In this document: positions 33,228 through 45,373 of the stretch, piece after piece | Numbering within the stretch: position 1 is the stretch's first letter | Layout: the number at the start of each line of letters is the position of its first letter | Translations under genes and position numbers: made by a program | Notes under the pieces: generated by a model | The model's input: only the letters and a program-made list of their open reading frames with translations | What the model was told of the DNA's origin: nothing | Database searches by the model: none | Assembly: GCF_004210375.1 (NCBI RefSeq) | Contig: NC_134827.1 | Span: 104,145,285-104,209,284, forward strand | Direction of reading: 5' to 3' | Length of the DNA: 64,000 nt | From: Tachypleus tridentatus | Taxonomy: Eukaryota; Arthropoda; Merostomata; Xiphosura; Limulidae

Positions 33228-36092
33228 TAGTACACAAAATATCCATCTCATGAACATCTGTTTACACTACCTAGTACACAAAACATCCATCTCATGAACA
33301 TCTGTTTACACTACCTAGTACACAAAACATCCATCCCATGAACATCTGTTTACACTACCTAGTACACAAAACATCCATCTCATGAACATCTGTTTACAAT
33401 ACCTAGTACACAAAACATCCATCTCATGAACATCTGTTTACACTACCTAGTACACAAAACATCCATCTCATGAACATCTGTTTACACTACCTAGTACACA
33501 AAACATCCATCCCATGAACATCTGTTTACACTACCTAGTACACAAAACATCCATCTCATGAACATCTGTTTACACTACCTAGTACACAAAACATCCATCT
33601 CATGAACATCTGTTTACACTACCTAGTACACAAAACATCCATCTCATGAACATCTGTTTACACTACCTAGTACACAAAACATCCATCTCATGAACATCTG
33701 TTTACAATACCTAGTACACAAAACATCCATCTCATGAACATCTGTTTACACTACCTAGTACACAAAACATCCATCTCATGAACATCTGTTTACACTACCT
33801 AGTACACAAAACATCCATCCCGTGAACATCTGTTTACACTACCTAGTACACAAAACATCCATCTCATGAACATCTGTTTACACTACCTAGTACACAAAAC
33901 ATCCATCCCGTGAACATCTGTTTACACTACCTAGTACACAAAACATCCATCCCGTGAACATCTGTTTACACTACCTAGTACACAAAACATCCATCCCATG
34001 AACATCTGTTTACACTACCTAGTACACAAAACATCCATCTCATGAACATCTGTTTACACTACCTAGTACACAAAACATCCATCCCGTGAACATCTGTTTA
34101 CACTACCTAGTACACAAAACATCCATCTCATGAACATCTGTTTACACTACCTAGTACACAAAACATCCATCCCGTGAACATCTGTTTACACTACCTAGTA
34201 CACAAAACATCCATCCCGTGAACATCTGTTTACACTACCTAGTACACAAAACATCCATCTCATGAACATCTGTTTACACTACCTAGTACACAAAACATCC
34301 ATCTCATGAACATCTGTTTACACTACCTAGTACACAAAACATCCATCCCGTGAACATCTGTTTACACTACCTAGTACACAAAACATCCATCTCATGAACA
34401 TCTGTTTACACTACCTAGTACACAAAACATCCATCTCATGAACATCTGTTTACACTACCTGGTACACAAAACATCCATCTCATGAACATCTGTTTACACT
34501 ACCTAGTACACAAAACATCCATCTCATGAACATCTGTTTACACTACCTGGTACACAAAACATCCATCTCGTGAACATCTGTTTACACTACCTAGTACACA
34601 AAACATCCATCTCATGAACATCTGTTTACACTACCTAGTACACAAAACATCCATCCCGTGAACATCTGTTTACACTACCTAGTACACAAAACATCCATCT
34701 CATGAACATCTGTTTACACTACCTAGTACACAAAACATCCATCTCATGAACATCTGTTTACACTACCTAGTACACAAAACATCCATCTCATGAACATCTG
34801 TTTATACTACCTAGTACACAAAACATCCATCTCATGAACATCTGTTTACACTACCTAGTACACAAAACATCCATCCGTGAACATCTGTTTATACTACCTG
34901 GTACACAAAACATCCATCTCATGAACATCTGTTTATACTACCTAGTACACAAAACATCCATCTCATGAACATCTGTTTACACTACCTAGTACACAAAACA
35001 TCCATCTCATGAACATCTGTTTACACTACCTAGTACACAAAACATCCATCTCATGAACATCTGTTTACACTACCTAGTACACAAAACATCCATCCCGTGA
35101 ACATCTGTTTACACTACCTAGTACACAAAACATCCATCCCGTGAACATCTGTTTACACTACCTAGTACACAAAACATCCATCTCATGAACATCTGTTTAC
35201 ACTACCTGGTACACAAAACATCCATCCCGTGAACATCTGTTTACACTACCTAGTACACAAAACATCCATCCTGTGAACATCTGTTTACACTACCTAGTAC
35301 ACAAAACATCCATCTCATGAACATCTGTTTACACTACCTAGTACACAAAACATCCATCTCATGAACATCTGTTTACACTACCTAGTACACAAAACATCCA
35401 TCCCGTGAACATCTGTTTACACTACCTAGTACACAAAACATCCATCCCGTGAACATCTGTTTACACTACCTAGTACACAAAACATCCATCTCATGAACAT
35501 CTGTTTACACTACCTAGTACACAAAACATCCATCTCATGAACATCTGTTTACACTACCTGGTACACAAAACATCCATCCGTGAACATCTGTTTACACTAC
35601 CTAGTACACAAAACATCCATCTCATGAACATCTGTTTACACTACCTAGTACACAAAACATCCATCTCATGAACATCTGTTTACACTACCTAGTACACAAA
35701 ACATCCATCTCATGAACATCTGTTTACACTACCTAGTACCTGGTACACAAAACATCCATCTCATGAACATCTGTTTACACTACCTAGTACACAAAACATC
35801 CATCTCATGAACATCTGTTTACACTACCTAGTACACAAAACATCCATCCCGTGAACATCTGTTTACACTACCTAGTACACAAAACATCCATCTCATGAAC
35901 ATCTGTTTACACTACCTAGTACACAAAACATCCATCTCGTGAACATCTGTTTACACTACCTAGTACACAAAACATCCATCTCATGAACATCTGTTTACAC
36001 TACCTAGTACACAAAACATCCATCTCATGAACATCTGTTTACACTACCTAGTACACAAAACATCCATCTCATGAACATCTGTTTACACTACC
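33228..36092. repeat. Minisatellite, 44-bp unit, 65 copies
   Basis: Units contain TAGTACACAAAACATCCATC and GAACATCTGTTTACACTACC. Two linked sites define types CTCATG and CCCGTG, with a few mixed units. Two units are 43 bp (CATCCGTG), and one near 35740 has a 7-bp insertion (TAGTACCTGGTAC). The length fits 65 units exactly once these are counted. Unrelated in sequence to the other 44-bp arrays. Confidence 0.97.
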
Positions 36093-37313
36093 ATCCCCAC
36101 TCACACATATACTTGAGTATAATCATCACCAACCGACACACGCCATATTTCTCCTTTTGCCATATGATTCTTGTAGGAATCTGGGATTGGATGTGGCTCC
36201 ACTCAAATGAGCATACTTGCGCAATATTGCTGCGGGTGAAACAAAAATAACCTACAGTAAAAATATTGCTCGACATGTCATTAGTTTATTAGATATGTCT
36301 TCTGGTATCATAACAGGAGAAGTATTTGTAAATGAAATTAATCTTATTGAATATTTGGAAAATGTGTAAGAGGATGTGGTTGCGAACAATGATTTAGATT
36401 GGGAGTAGAAACCCTAGGATTGCAGTGAGCCAGACTCGACAGTCAGCGACCACTTGGTTCTATGTGGACGATGATCAGCCCTGTCCAGATGTCTGGACCA
36501 CTAGTTTGAAGTCGGTTCCACATACCTCAACAAATTCCTTCAGTTTCTTCTAGCCAAATCCCAATATCCTGTTGCGATTGCCCAACTTCTATTTATTGAG
36601 TGGCTTTCCAAAATGCAAGAGGTGTCCAATTGTTATATTGAGATCTATCCATGGTTTACAATTAATTTAGGGTAAACTCTGTAATTCGCATCAAAGTGAT
36701 AACCGAAATATGATTCCACGTGACCATCACGTGTACAACATATTCTGAATGAAAAACACTTTAGATTTCAGGACACATGACTGGTCATCAGACTTCCAAT
36801 TTTCTTAACAGTGAACCGATGTGGAAGGGAGTTAATTGACGTTGTTTGGTAACAATGGTTTTTGTCTTGTCATTGACATAACAAATACCAATTATCCTTA
36901 ATTTTTACTTGTGAAATAAACATAAACGTTACCTCGTGATTTATAAGAGTTTTGCTGACAAGCGTGTTTATCGGAAAAATATTTTATAAATCCATCTTTT
37001 ATTAAAGGATTAAAAGTAACTGTAAACACTAAAAAGAGTCCCCCCCCCCATCACTGACACAGCAGGATACCTACTGGTCGGCAGAGCACAGGTACACCTT
37101 TCTATTCCATATAAACAACAATTACAAATAATCCTGTTATTCCATTTTCTGTTTTGTTCTTCAAATAAAAATATTTTCAAATAAAAAAAATGAGTTTATT
37201 TTTTCCGGAATGTGATATTTTTTACTGTTATGTAAATATACATACATTTAAAACAGCATTTCTTGTTGTCTTCTCCATAAGGACCAAAACTGTACGAAAC
37301 AGGTTTGAAGTAT
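36093..37313. other. Unique sequence
   Basis: About 1.2 kb with ordinary composition around 36100-36650 and AT-rich DNA after it. A 62-codon minus frame (36088-36276) has no recognised domain. Confidence 0.4.
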
Positions 37314-37515
37314 TGTTTGAATTTGGCGCAAAGCTACCCAAAACCTATCTGAATTAGCTGTCCCTAATTTAGCAGTAGTAAGGTGTCTCGTAATCACCAC
37401 CCACCGCCAACTCTTAAGTCACTTTTTTATCAAAGAACAGTGGGATTGGCCAACACTTTCTTACGCCCCCACGGCTGAAAGGGCGAGCATATTTAATTGG
37501 ACGGGGATTCGAAAC
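37314..37515 (-). repeat. SINE-A, old, partly deleted
   Basis: GAATTTGGCGCAAAGCTACC, AATCACCACCCACCGCCAAC, CACGGCTGAAAGGGCGAGCA and GGGGATTCGAAAC at the head. Confidence 0.87.
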
Positions 37516-38210
37516 TGGCTAATGTTTGAAGGAGTAACTATTAAATAATATCTATAGGTTGGATCATTCACTCACACGTAAGACTACACATTTATGTTTC
37601 GAATTAGATATACGAACAAACACAACTGGAACATTTGTTACGAAGTATGTTTACGTCGAGATCTCCAAGTGTTTCTCGTTTGACTACGATCCCCCATAAG
37701 ATAATTATTAAACACGTTGATGTTAAAACTTCATAAGAGTGGTCGTTGATATCATTAAAATAATTTTATTTATAAGAAGAAAAAACAACAACATTATCAT
37801 ATTTATGGCCTATTCCACAAACAAAATTAACACAGGTGCAACACCAGCACAATGCAACATTAAATAGTTAATTAAGCGCACAGAGCTTCCAATAAGAATA
37901 ACTAGTCTCCTAGCACCATCAGATGGGCAGAGTTTAGTCTTATATTTGCATAATAGATGGATCTTTGTCAGAGCACTTGATTAGTTAACACGCACGTTCA
38001 CGAGTGTTTGAATAGTTTATACAAATAGATATATTTTCTGTTTGCATGCAATCATTAACGTGACTTTTTAATTTGTCATTTATATTCTCACAGTAAATCA
38101 AATAAAACTCATCTTTTCATTAATACGATCATAATCAACTAACTGTACCATATGAAGAGAAAGCAAAAATGTTGCAAGTTCGCATTAATATATAAATTTC
38201 CAGTTGGTGA
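37516..38210. other. Unique AT-rich sequence
   Basis: Nothing recognised. Confidence 0.4.
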
Positions 38211-38220
38211 GGTTTATTTC

Positions 38221-38500
38221 TAGGCCTGGCATGGCCTAGCGCGTTAAGGCGTGCGCTTCGTAATCTGAGGGTTGCGGGTTCGCGCCCGATTCGCGCCAAA
38301 CATGCTCGCCCCCCCCAGCCGTGGGGGCGTTATAATGTGACGGTCAATCCCACTTTTCGTTGGTAAAAGAGTAGCCCAAGAGTTGGCGGTGGGTGGTGAT
38401 GACTAGCTGCCTTCCCTCTAGTCTTACACTGCTAAATTAGGGACGGCTAGCACAGATAGCCCTCGTGTAGCTTTGTGCGAAATTCCAAAACAAACAAAAA
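38221..38500 (+). repeat. SINE-A, full length, with target duplication
   Basis: GGCCTGGCATGGCCTAGCGC head, complete body, tail CCAAAACAAACAAAAA. Flanked by GGTTTATTTC (38211-38220 and 38501-38510). Confidence 0.96.
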
Positions 38501-38510
38501 GGTTTATTTC

Positions 38511-38934
38511 ACTTTCCAAAGCTAGATGACTATTTGTTAAAGCAATGCGAAGCCTAATCTATCATTCGATTTATCATTTGTCACTGAGTTACACCGGTTT
38601 CTGGGTATTACATCCTTTCATTGGTAGGGTTGAACATCGTCAAAACTAGGTTTATTCTAATAATGTTATTTTTATCCAGTTTATATATGCGTGTGTGAAC
38701 TAAGCATAAATTATGGCGGAAATTTGTTCGGATTATTTGAAATTGTTAATGATGTTAACTCTTATCGTGTAAAAGACGTGTCAGACACAAACAGTATTGT
38801 ATTTAAACTTCTGCATTTAAAGTGATCAGTAAATTTAGGCACAAACAAGTATGACATTTTAACGTAAACCTTTGATATCCGCGTTTACTACGCCCTCTTT
38901 TGATGCATTTTATCTTAGCCAGAAGGTTTGGTTG
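38511..38934. other. Unique AT-rich sequence
   Basis: Nothing recognised. The frame beginning at 38872 is SINE translation. Confidence 0.4.
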
Positions 38935-39110
38935 TTCGAATTTCGCGCAAAGCTACTCCCTAATTTAGCAGTGCAAGACCAGAGGAAAGGCAACAACTCA
39001 TCACCACCCACCGCCAACTCTTGGGCTACCCTTTTACCAACGAATAGTGGGATTTACCGTCACATTATAACGCCCCCACGGCTGAAAGGGCAAGCATGTT
39101 TGGCGCGACG
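38935..39110 (-). repeat. SINE-A with internal deletion, head missing
   Basis: The tail GAATTTCGCGCAAAGCTACT jumps to CCCTAATTTAGCAGTGCAAG (about 25 bp lost), and the copy ends at GTTTGGCGCGACG. Confidence 0.88.
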
Positions 39111-39642
39111 TGAATTTTATTTCATGAAAAAAGGAATAGATGGGGATCACATTTAGCAAACGCTCTGCAAAAAAAAAACTGCTTCTTTATAACAGAAGTC
39201 GGGCACATCTTAGTGGTTAACGTGTCGATTATAAGGGTCCGAGATTCGAGACGTGATGCTACTGATTAAGATTCACACTTTGAGATATGGACTCGTTAAA
39301 ATAATGGATGACAATCTTATTAATCCGTTCAAAAATGTCACATAAAGATTTCATGGCAGCAGATCTTGTTGGCCAGATATCTTCTTTCTAGTCAGTAGTT
39401 CAAACGAAAGAAACAGCTACACTCTAATCCTAGAGGTCTCTAACTTGGGTGTCTTTTAGGCTGAAAATTTCCAATTCCTTAGAATATTAAAAATAAAAAG
39501 TAGATTCTACAGCTGGTCGTGTTAATAAAATATTCGAGAATCTTACCGATAAAATTGTCTTTCGTCAAATACTTCACTTTAGTATTACATTTATTAAGTG
39601 AAAAATATCACGTCATTTTTTTCTTTCTCAACGTTAGCTGTT
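39111..39642. other. Mostly unique sequence, possible old tRNA-like SINE
   Basis: 39190-39300 has a weak tRNA-like pattern (CTTAGTGGTTAACGTGTCGA, GAGATTCGAGAC) that could be a decayed SINE. The rest is unassigned. Confidence 0.3.
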
Positions 39643-39990
39643 GTCCGACATGACCAGGTGGTTAGGGGGCGCTCGACTCGCCATCTGTGGGTCACGGGTT
39701 CGAATCTTCGTTCACCAAACATGCTCGCCCTTTCAGCGGTGGGGGAGGCGTTATAATGTTACGATCAATACTACCAAACATTGACAAAAGATTAGCCCAA
39801 GAGTTGGCGGTGGGTGGTGATAACTAGCTGTTTTCCCTCTCGTCTTTCACTAATAAATTAGGGACGGCTAGCACAGATAGCCCTCGAGTAGCTTTGTGCG
39901 AAATTCCAAAACAAACAAACAATTCACTAATAAATTAGGAAGGGCTAACTAACACAGAAATCCCTCGTCAAGATTTGCCCAAAATCCAAA
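39643..39990 (+). repeat. SINE-A full length followed by a second tail half
   Basis: A complete copy runs from GTCCGACATGACCAGGTGG to AAACAAACAAACAA at about 39920. A partial, more diverged repeat of the last third follows (TTCACTAATAAATTAGGAAG ... CAAAATCCAAAACAC), so the insertion sits at an older SINE tail or carries a tandem tail duplication. Confidence 0.88.
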
Positions 39991-40035
39991 ACACATCTCA
40001 AGTTTTCCGTGTTTGACTTATATCGCCTTATAACC

Positions 40036-40217
40036 ACGGATTCTCCGAGATTATGAGAAACCAATTTCAAGTAAAAATATATCTCAAGACGGCTGGTATG
40101 GGTATTAATACTTTTACTAATAAAGCAAAGAACAACGTTTGTTAACCTGAAGGTGACCTAGGAAGGTCGGAACGTTGTTCTCTACTTCATTAGTAAAAGT
40201 GTTAATACCCATACCAG
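40036..40217. mobile_element. Inverted Penelope-like module with hammerhead-like core
   Basis: Outer arms GCTGGTATGGGTATTAATAC (40097-) and TAGTAAAAGTGTTAATACCC (40190-) are inverted. Inner arms AGAACAACGTT and AACGTTGTTCT are perfect complements around CTGAAGGTGACC...GGTCGGAAC. A long hairpin is certain; ribozyme identity is inferred. The outer sequence TTCAAGTAAAAATATATCTC also matches the 22.1 and 25.4 kb fragments. Confidence 0.55.
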
Positions 40218-40653
40218 CATCCTCAATTTCGGCTTCTGTTCTTCGGTGTTTATTTTTGTCTTTATTGTAGTTTTATCTAAACATCTTAAAATCAGCCTTT
40301 TCATTTTCAGTTTTATTACTTTGGAATCTGTGTTTTCTCTGTATATGTTATAGCAATGATAACGGCTCTAGAACATAGTTCTATTTGAGTAAAGCTCCGT
40401 AACTTACCACCAACGAACGAACCAGTGATCTATCGAGCACAATGACTCCTGAAAGTGGGGATATTACTGTATAATAAACTGATTACCTATTTCTGTTGTT
40501 TATCGGTTAAAACCGAAACTAAGTAGTCCTAAAAAACACAATTATACATTTAGTATATCTGAATCAGCTTAAAAATAAGCTCTAATGTCCGAATATTGAA
40601 TAATACAGAAAATGATACAAAATGGATAGATATAACCTGAGATTAAACTGATC
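40218..40653. other. Unique sequence
   Basis: Nothing recognised. Confidence 0.4.
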
Positions 40654-40665
40654 GTAGCTGATGGG

Positions 40666-40945
40666 TTTGTTTGTTAGTTTTGAATTTCGCACAAAGCTAC
40701 TCGAGGGCTATCTGTGCTAGCCGTCCCTAATTTAGCAGTGTAAGACTAGAAGGAAGGCAGCTAATCATCACCACCCACCGCAAACTCTAGGGCTACTCTT
40801 TTACCAACGAATAGTGGGATTGACCGTCACATTATAGCGCCCCCACAGCTGAAAGGGTGAGCATGTTTGGCGCGACGGGGATGCGAACCCGCGACCCTCA
40901 GATTACGAGTCGCACGCCTTAACGCGCTTGGCCATGCCGGGCCAT
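40666..40945 (-). repeat. SINE-A, full length, with target duplication
   Basis: Complete minus copy ending GGCCATGCCGGGCCA. Flanked by GTAGCTGATGGG (40654-40665 and 40946-40957). Low divergence, so probably recent. Confidence 0.97.
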
Positions 40946-41067
40946 GTAGCTGATGGGAAAAGATAAAACAGCAGGAAGTGAAAGCGTACAATTTTTTTGG
41001 AGGGGAAGGAAGTATTTAATACGATATAATATAAAAAAAATGTTTATAGCAAGCGTACAAAGTTCAG

Positions 41068-41175
41068 CGGTAAATTTGAAGGATTATAACGCTAAAAAGT
41101 ATGTTTCGATACCCGTGGTGGGCGGAGCACAGATATCCCGTTTTGTAGCTTTGCGCTTAATAAGAAACAAATTTT
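41068..41175 (+). repeat. SINE-B
   Basis: GCGGTAAATTTGAAGGATTA, GTTTCGATACCCGTGGTGGG, GTAGCTTTGCGCTTAATAAG. The first bases of the head are lost. Confidence 0.85.
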
Positions 41176-41236
41176 GAACAAACGATGATAAAGAGCATAA
41201 TAATATTCACACGTTTCAGAGAAAACAGAACAAACC

Positions 41237-41423
41237 GGGCCTAACAAGGCCTAGCGGTTAGGGCGTTCAACTCGCAATCTGCGGGTTCCGTCATCAACAT
41301 GCTCACTCTTTCAGCCGTGGGGGCATTATAATGTGACGGTCAATCTCACTTTTCGTTGGTAAAAGAGTAGCTCGAGAGTTAACAGTGTGTGTGATGTCTA
41401 CTACCTGCCTTCTCTCGAGTCTA
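41237..41423 (+). repeat. SINE-A, old copy, left part
   Basis: CCGGGCCTAACAAGGCCTAG head through the body to CTTCTCTCGAGTCTA, where a younger SINE-A interrupts it. The remainder (TATTACTTGTAAATTAGGAA ...) continues at 41701-41780. Confidence 0.85.
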
Positions 41424-41699
41424 GGCCCCGGTATGGCCAGGTGGTTAAGGCACTCGATTCGTAATCTGAGAGTTGCGGGTTCGAATCCCCGTCACAACAA
41501 ACATGCTCGCCCTTTCAGCCATGTGTGCGTTATAATGTTACGGTCAATTCCACTACTCGTTGGTAAAAGAACAGCCCAAGAGTTGGCGGTGGGTGGTGAT
41601 GACTAGCTGCCTTCCCTCTAATCTTACACTGCTAAATTAGGGACGGCTCGCACAGAGAGCCCTCGAGTAGCTTTGCGCAAAATTAGAAACTAAACCCTT
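41424..41699 (+). repeat. SINE-A, young copy nested in an older SINE-A
   Basis: GGCCCCGGTATGGCCAGGTG to GCGCAAAATTAGAAACTAAA, inserted with a GAGTCTA duplication (41417-41423 and 41700-41706). The overlapping open frame is SINE translation. Confidence 0.93.
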
Positions 41700-41780
41700 G
41701 AGTCTATTACTTGTAAATTAGGAACAGCTATAACGTAAATAGCTTTCGTGTGGCTTCACGAAACCGTGTTTGAAAAACGG

Positions 41781-42159
41781 CAGGAAAAGTTTCGATTTTT
41801 TTGTTGTTGAATAACCTAAGCTCATTGTTTTTATCATTAGCGGTGTATATATATATATCACAGTGTAATTGACTTAAACTTTAAAAGAAAGAGGCGCGAT
41901 TAGAAACACTGATTTATGCAGCATTATGGTGTAAACGGCTACGTCAGAGGTACCATGATCCAATCATAAACATCCCTTCTAGTCGTATTTATATCCTTAT
42001 TTCGCAAGCAAAAGAGTTCGCGAAAAGCAAAATTCTCGAGACCACAAATGCGGCAACAAATCAATTTCACATTATCAGGCACCAGGTGTCGCTTTGTAAT
42101 TTCGGCTACAAATGGATGAGCGATTTATATAATGCAAACTTCGCGGTATTTTCATGTTG
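41781..42159. other. Unique sequence
   Basis: Nothing recognised beyond a short (TA)n at 41846. Confidence 0.4.
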
Positions 42160-42274
42160 CTCCCACTGGCACTGCGGTACGTTTGTATACTTAACAACAA
42201 TAGAAACCGGGTTTTGATACTCGTGGTGAGCAAAGCACATGTAGCACTTTGTGTAGCTTTGTGCTTGATTTTAA
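42160..42274 (+). repeat. SINE-B
   Basis: CTCCCACTGGCACTGCGGTA, GGGTTTTGATACTCG, GTAGCTTTGTGCTTGATTTT. Confidence 0.86.
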
Positions 42275-43283
42275 CTATGGGCCACAAATATTCTAACTTC
42301 GCGCCCTGTTACTCAACCTGTCTTTTCTCTTTAGTTCATTGCATTTCATGTGTCACATTAAAAATATTAAGAAGTTTACATATAGGTTTAAATGTAAATA
42401 AAGATGTTATCTAAGAAAAGCTAACTAATGTACCCAAATCACCCTTGGTATGTTTCATTCCTCATCTACTCATATTACCTACTTTTCCCGCTAGATGTCA
42501 CACCGACTTAATAGCATATTCTACGTCACGATGATAGAGGCTGTGGGTGATTGGTGAGATCGCCTTAACAATCAATTGTTATTATTATCATAATAATCGA
42601 CTTTGTCCAAGTAGAGTGAGTCAACCCATACGTACGACGTTACTATTGACCGTGAGGCTAAACTTGGTACCTCGGCTATTACCGACCTCTCACGTCACAT
42701 CCACGTGCTCACTTTAACACACCGGGTATCGCGAATGCCCCAGCCGACCAACTGTCAACACGATCGTTTTTAGCTCGTTTGTTAGGTTTAACATTTTCGT
42801 TGTTAAGCCTACCCGAGTCACCGAGTGAAGACAAGTGTTTCGGCTTCAGACTCGTGTTGTCGTTAGAATTTACCAAAACCGTTTACTTTCACTTCAGAAA
42901 GTACTAATGAGATTTGGATTCTCGGACCGGCTACTTGGTTGTTGTCTTTTTTCAGGTCAAAAGTTAAATCACAAGGTTATTGTTTCATACGAGTCTAGTG
43001 CTACACCTAACTTTTACTGTATAACTAAAACATATATATAAATATATAAACATATATAAATATATGTATATAAAATATACAAACTATGACACAAGAAGAA
43101 AAACGGACGGTCAAAATCTGGCATTTAAAACAAGGTTAAACTAACTAAATGTTCGGTTGTCGTGTGGTAAGCCTGTAGTTTGTCCGTTTCATCCTCCGAG
43201 AAAAAGAACTACAAATAAAACGGCGAAAACGTCAATAACTCACTTTATATCAAAGGAACATATGAGTCTCTGCAACAAACCCT
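42275..43283 (+). promoter_or_regulatory. Unique, CpG-richer segment, possible promoter/5' UTR
   Basis: About 1 kb of single-copy DNA, locally richer in CpG (42480-42960) than the rest of the window, then an AT-microsatellite (43024-43080). It lies just upstream of the exon-like frame at 43352. A 68-codon frame (42835-43041) is open but unsupported. Promoter role is inferred from position and composition only. Confidence 0.2.
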
Positions 43284-43351
43284 GAAGTTTAACACCTGAG
43301 GGACGTGAGCCTGTTTCCTACAAACGTATTAACTTGGGCCACTTCCAGATA

Positions 43352-43454
43352 ATGTTACACTCCATAGATAAGGAAAATTGTCACGAAAGTGCTGAAGAGA
43401 ACATCCAGCTAGGAAGCGCCTTCCGTATAGTGCCTCCGAAACGACCAAAGGGTG
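43352..43454 (+). CDS. Candidate first coding exon, unidentified gene
   Basis: ATG at 43352 opens a 34-codon frame, MLHSIDKENCHESAEE then NIQLGSAFRIVPPKRPKGG, meeting a consensus donor GGTG|GTAAGTG at 43455. About 60 percent of codons start with a purine. The frame stays open upstream to about 43284, so translation might begin earlier, or the CTTCCAG before ATAATG may be an acceptor. The basic PPKRPKGG end is not one I can place in a family. Continuation past the donor is AT-rich and hydrophobic. Confidence 0.38.
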
Positions 43455-44002
43455 GTAAGTGTTTTGACATTTTTCTTTGTAGCGTTTCTTCAGAGACGTT
43501 TCTCAATTTGTCTGGACTGTTTTCAGACTTTTGTTTTTACGTTTTCGCCTTTGACATGTTTTTGTTAGCTCTGTTGTAAAAAAAGCTCTGGATTTCGGAG
43601 TTGGCGAGCTGGCTTCGAACCTGTGCGTTAACGCAAAATATTCACCGTAATTTAAGCTGAGGGTGCGTTATGAGGATTACAGTCAGTTCCCAGCGTGAAT
43701 TATGAGTGGTATGGTTCGGATAACTGATCGTCTTCCCTCTCTGGTCAGTAGTTAAAACATTGGAATGGCAGTAAACAGTATTAGTAGATTTAAAACAGAA
43801 GTACAATTTTACTTCTTCATTAAAACACGGGTTTCTCTGAACTATGTATCTTTCACCGTTGATCTAATCTAAACATATATTAGATGCTTAGAAATAAAAG
43901 GTATAATAATTTACGTCAATTTTTTTCCTGAAATTTCGCAAGCACGTGGAGGCTGATTAGAAGGTAGATGGCAGACAGTATCAGTTTGAGTAGTTTACCC
44001 TT
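43455..44002. other. Intron-like sequence with an old SINE
   Basis: 43600-43760 shows a decayed SINE body (GCTGAGGGTGCGTTATGAGG, GATCGTCTTCCCTCTCTGGT) related to SINE-A/SINE-C. The remainder is unassigned. Confidence 0.45.
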
Positions 44003-44290
44003 CAGGGTTGTTTGCTTTTTTGAATTTCGCACAAAGCTACTCGAGGGCTATCTGCGCTAGCCGTCCCTAATTTAGCAGTGTAAGACTGCTAAATAGAAAG
44101 GCAACTAGTCATCACCACCCACCGCCAACTCTTGGGCTACTCTTTTACCAACGAATAGTGGGATTGATCGTAACATTATAACGCCCCCACGGCTGAAAGG
44201 GCGAGCATGTTTGGCGTAACGGGGATGCAAACCCGCGACCCTCAGATTACGAGTCGCACGCCTTAACACGCTTGGCCATGCCGGGCCCCC
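44003..44290 (-). repeat. SINE-A, full length
   Basis: Complete minus copy. Flanked by TACCCTT (43996-44002 and 44291-44297). AAGACTGCTAAATAGAAAGG marks a small internal rearrangement. Confidence 0.95.
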
Positions 44291-44638
44291 TACCCTTTAA
44301 GAACCTGTTAAATAATTAATCGAATTGAAAGTAGAAAGTTTAATATTTAGGCTCAAGAAGATATATTATATCTATTATAACTGAAGATTTTAACTGAAAG
44401 AAAACACTTTTAAGTTTTGAAGATGTAAAACATTTCGCACATTTAAGGTCGTTGAATATTTCCATGTTGTTGTTTTCTTTTCTTTTGCACATATGATTAT
44501 TATTTCTATTTAGAGTAAAGTCGCAAAAATTGTCTTATATTTATAATATTTTAAACAAATGTTTCCAAAGTATTCATATAAGAAATTGTTTGTGGGTGTG
44601 AGGTTGCTGGTTGTATATCATACGGCAAGTTTGTTTGT
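44291..44638. other. Unique AT-rich sequence
   Basis: Nothing recognised. Confidence 0.4.
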
Positions 44639-44912
44639 TAAATTTCTGAATTTCGCGCACAGCTAACATAAGGACTATCCGCGCTAGCCATCCTTAATTT
44701 AGCAGCGAAAGACCAGAGGGAAGGCAGCTAGCTGGTTATCACCACCCACTGCCAGCTCTTGGGCTACTCTTTTACCAACGAATAATGGAATCGACCGCAA
44801 CACTATAACGCCCCCACAGCTAAAAGAGTGAATATGTTTGGTGTGACTGGGATTTGAACCTGTGACTTTCAGATTATGAGTTGAATGTCTTAACCCACTT
44901 GGCCAGGCCGGA
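44639..44912 (-). repeat. SINE-A, full length
   Basis: Moderately diverged copy ending TTGGCCAGGCCGGATC. Flanks CATACGGCAA and CACACGGAAA look like an aged target duplication. Confidence 0.92.
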
Positions 44913-45098
44913 TCTCACACGGAAATATTTCATTTAATTACACACATTCCTGGTAAGAGCTCTCGTGTGTTTTACTTAGAAAATGAGTGACGTGTCCCAG
45001 GCCAGGCCGGGCCTCATACGGCAAGATTTAATTTAATTACACTAATTCCTGGTGAAATCCATCGTGTGTTTTATTTAGAAAATGGGTGACGTTCCCCA
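44902..45098. repeat. Two tandem 99-bp copies joining SINE head and flank
   Basis: GCCAGGCCGG at 44902 and 45001 starts two copies of a segment with TTTAATTACAC, ATTCCTGGT, CGTGTGTTTTA and AAAATG. The unit spans the last SINE bases and adjacent DNA, so the duplication followed the SINE insertion. Confidence 0.85.
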
Positions 45099-45373
45099 AT
45101 GCTTTGATCAGTTCTTTACATCTAGTGTTGTAATATGCAAAAATAGAAAGTTACTTAATATGATGCTGTATATGGACCGCATCGATAGTGGATTATATGT
45201 CATGAAGATCACAAAAATATAATAATTAACAAAATACAAGAACTGTCATGTACCCTAGTGACGTACCCAAGAACTATACGTCGCGTAGCGTAAGGTTAAT
45301 TAACATAACGTTTTGGGACAACATGGAATCTATCAGTCCATCTCGGCTGTTGTACACTCTAAACTAAATTAAC
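45099..45373. other. Unique sequence, likely retrotransposon 3' UTR
   Basis: Lies downstream (minus direction) of the reverse transcriptase tail. AACGTTATGTTAATTAACC read on the minus strand may be the element's 3' end. Confidence 0.35.

Noticed and set aside
3799..36092. Regular direct repeats as CRISPR arrays
   Set aside because: Units are tandem with no variable spacers, the genome is eukaryotic and no cas-like genes exist.
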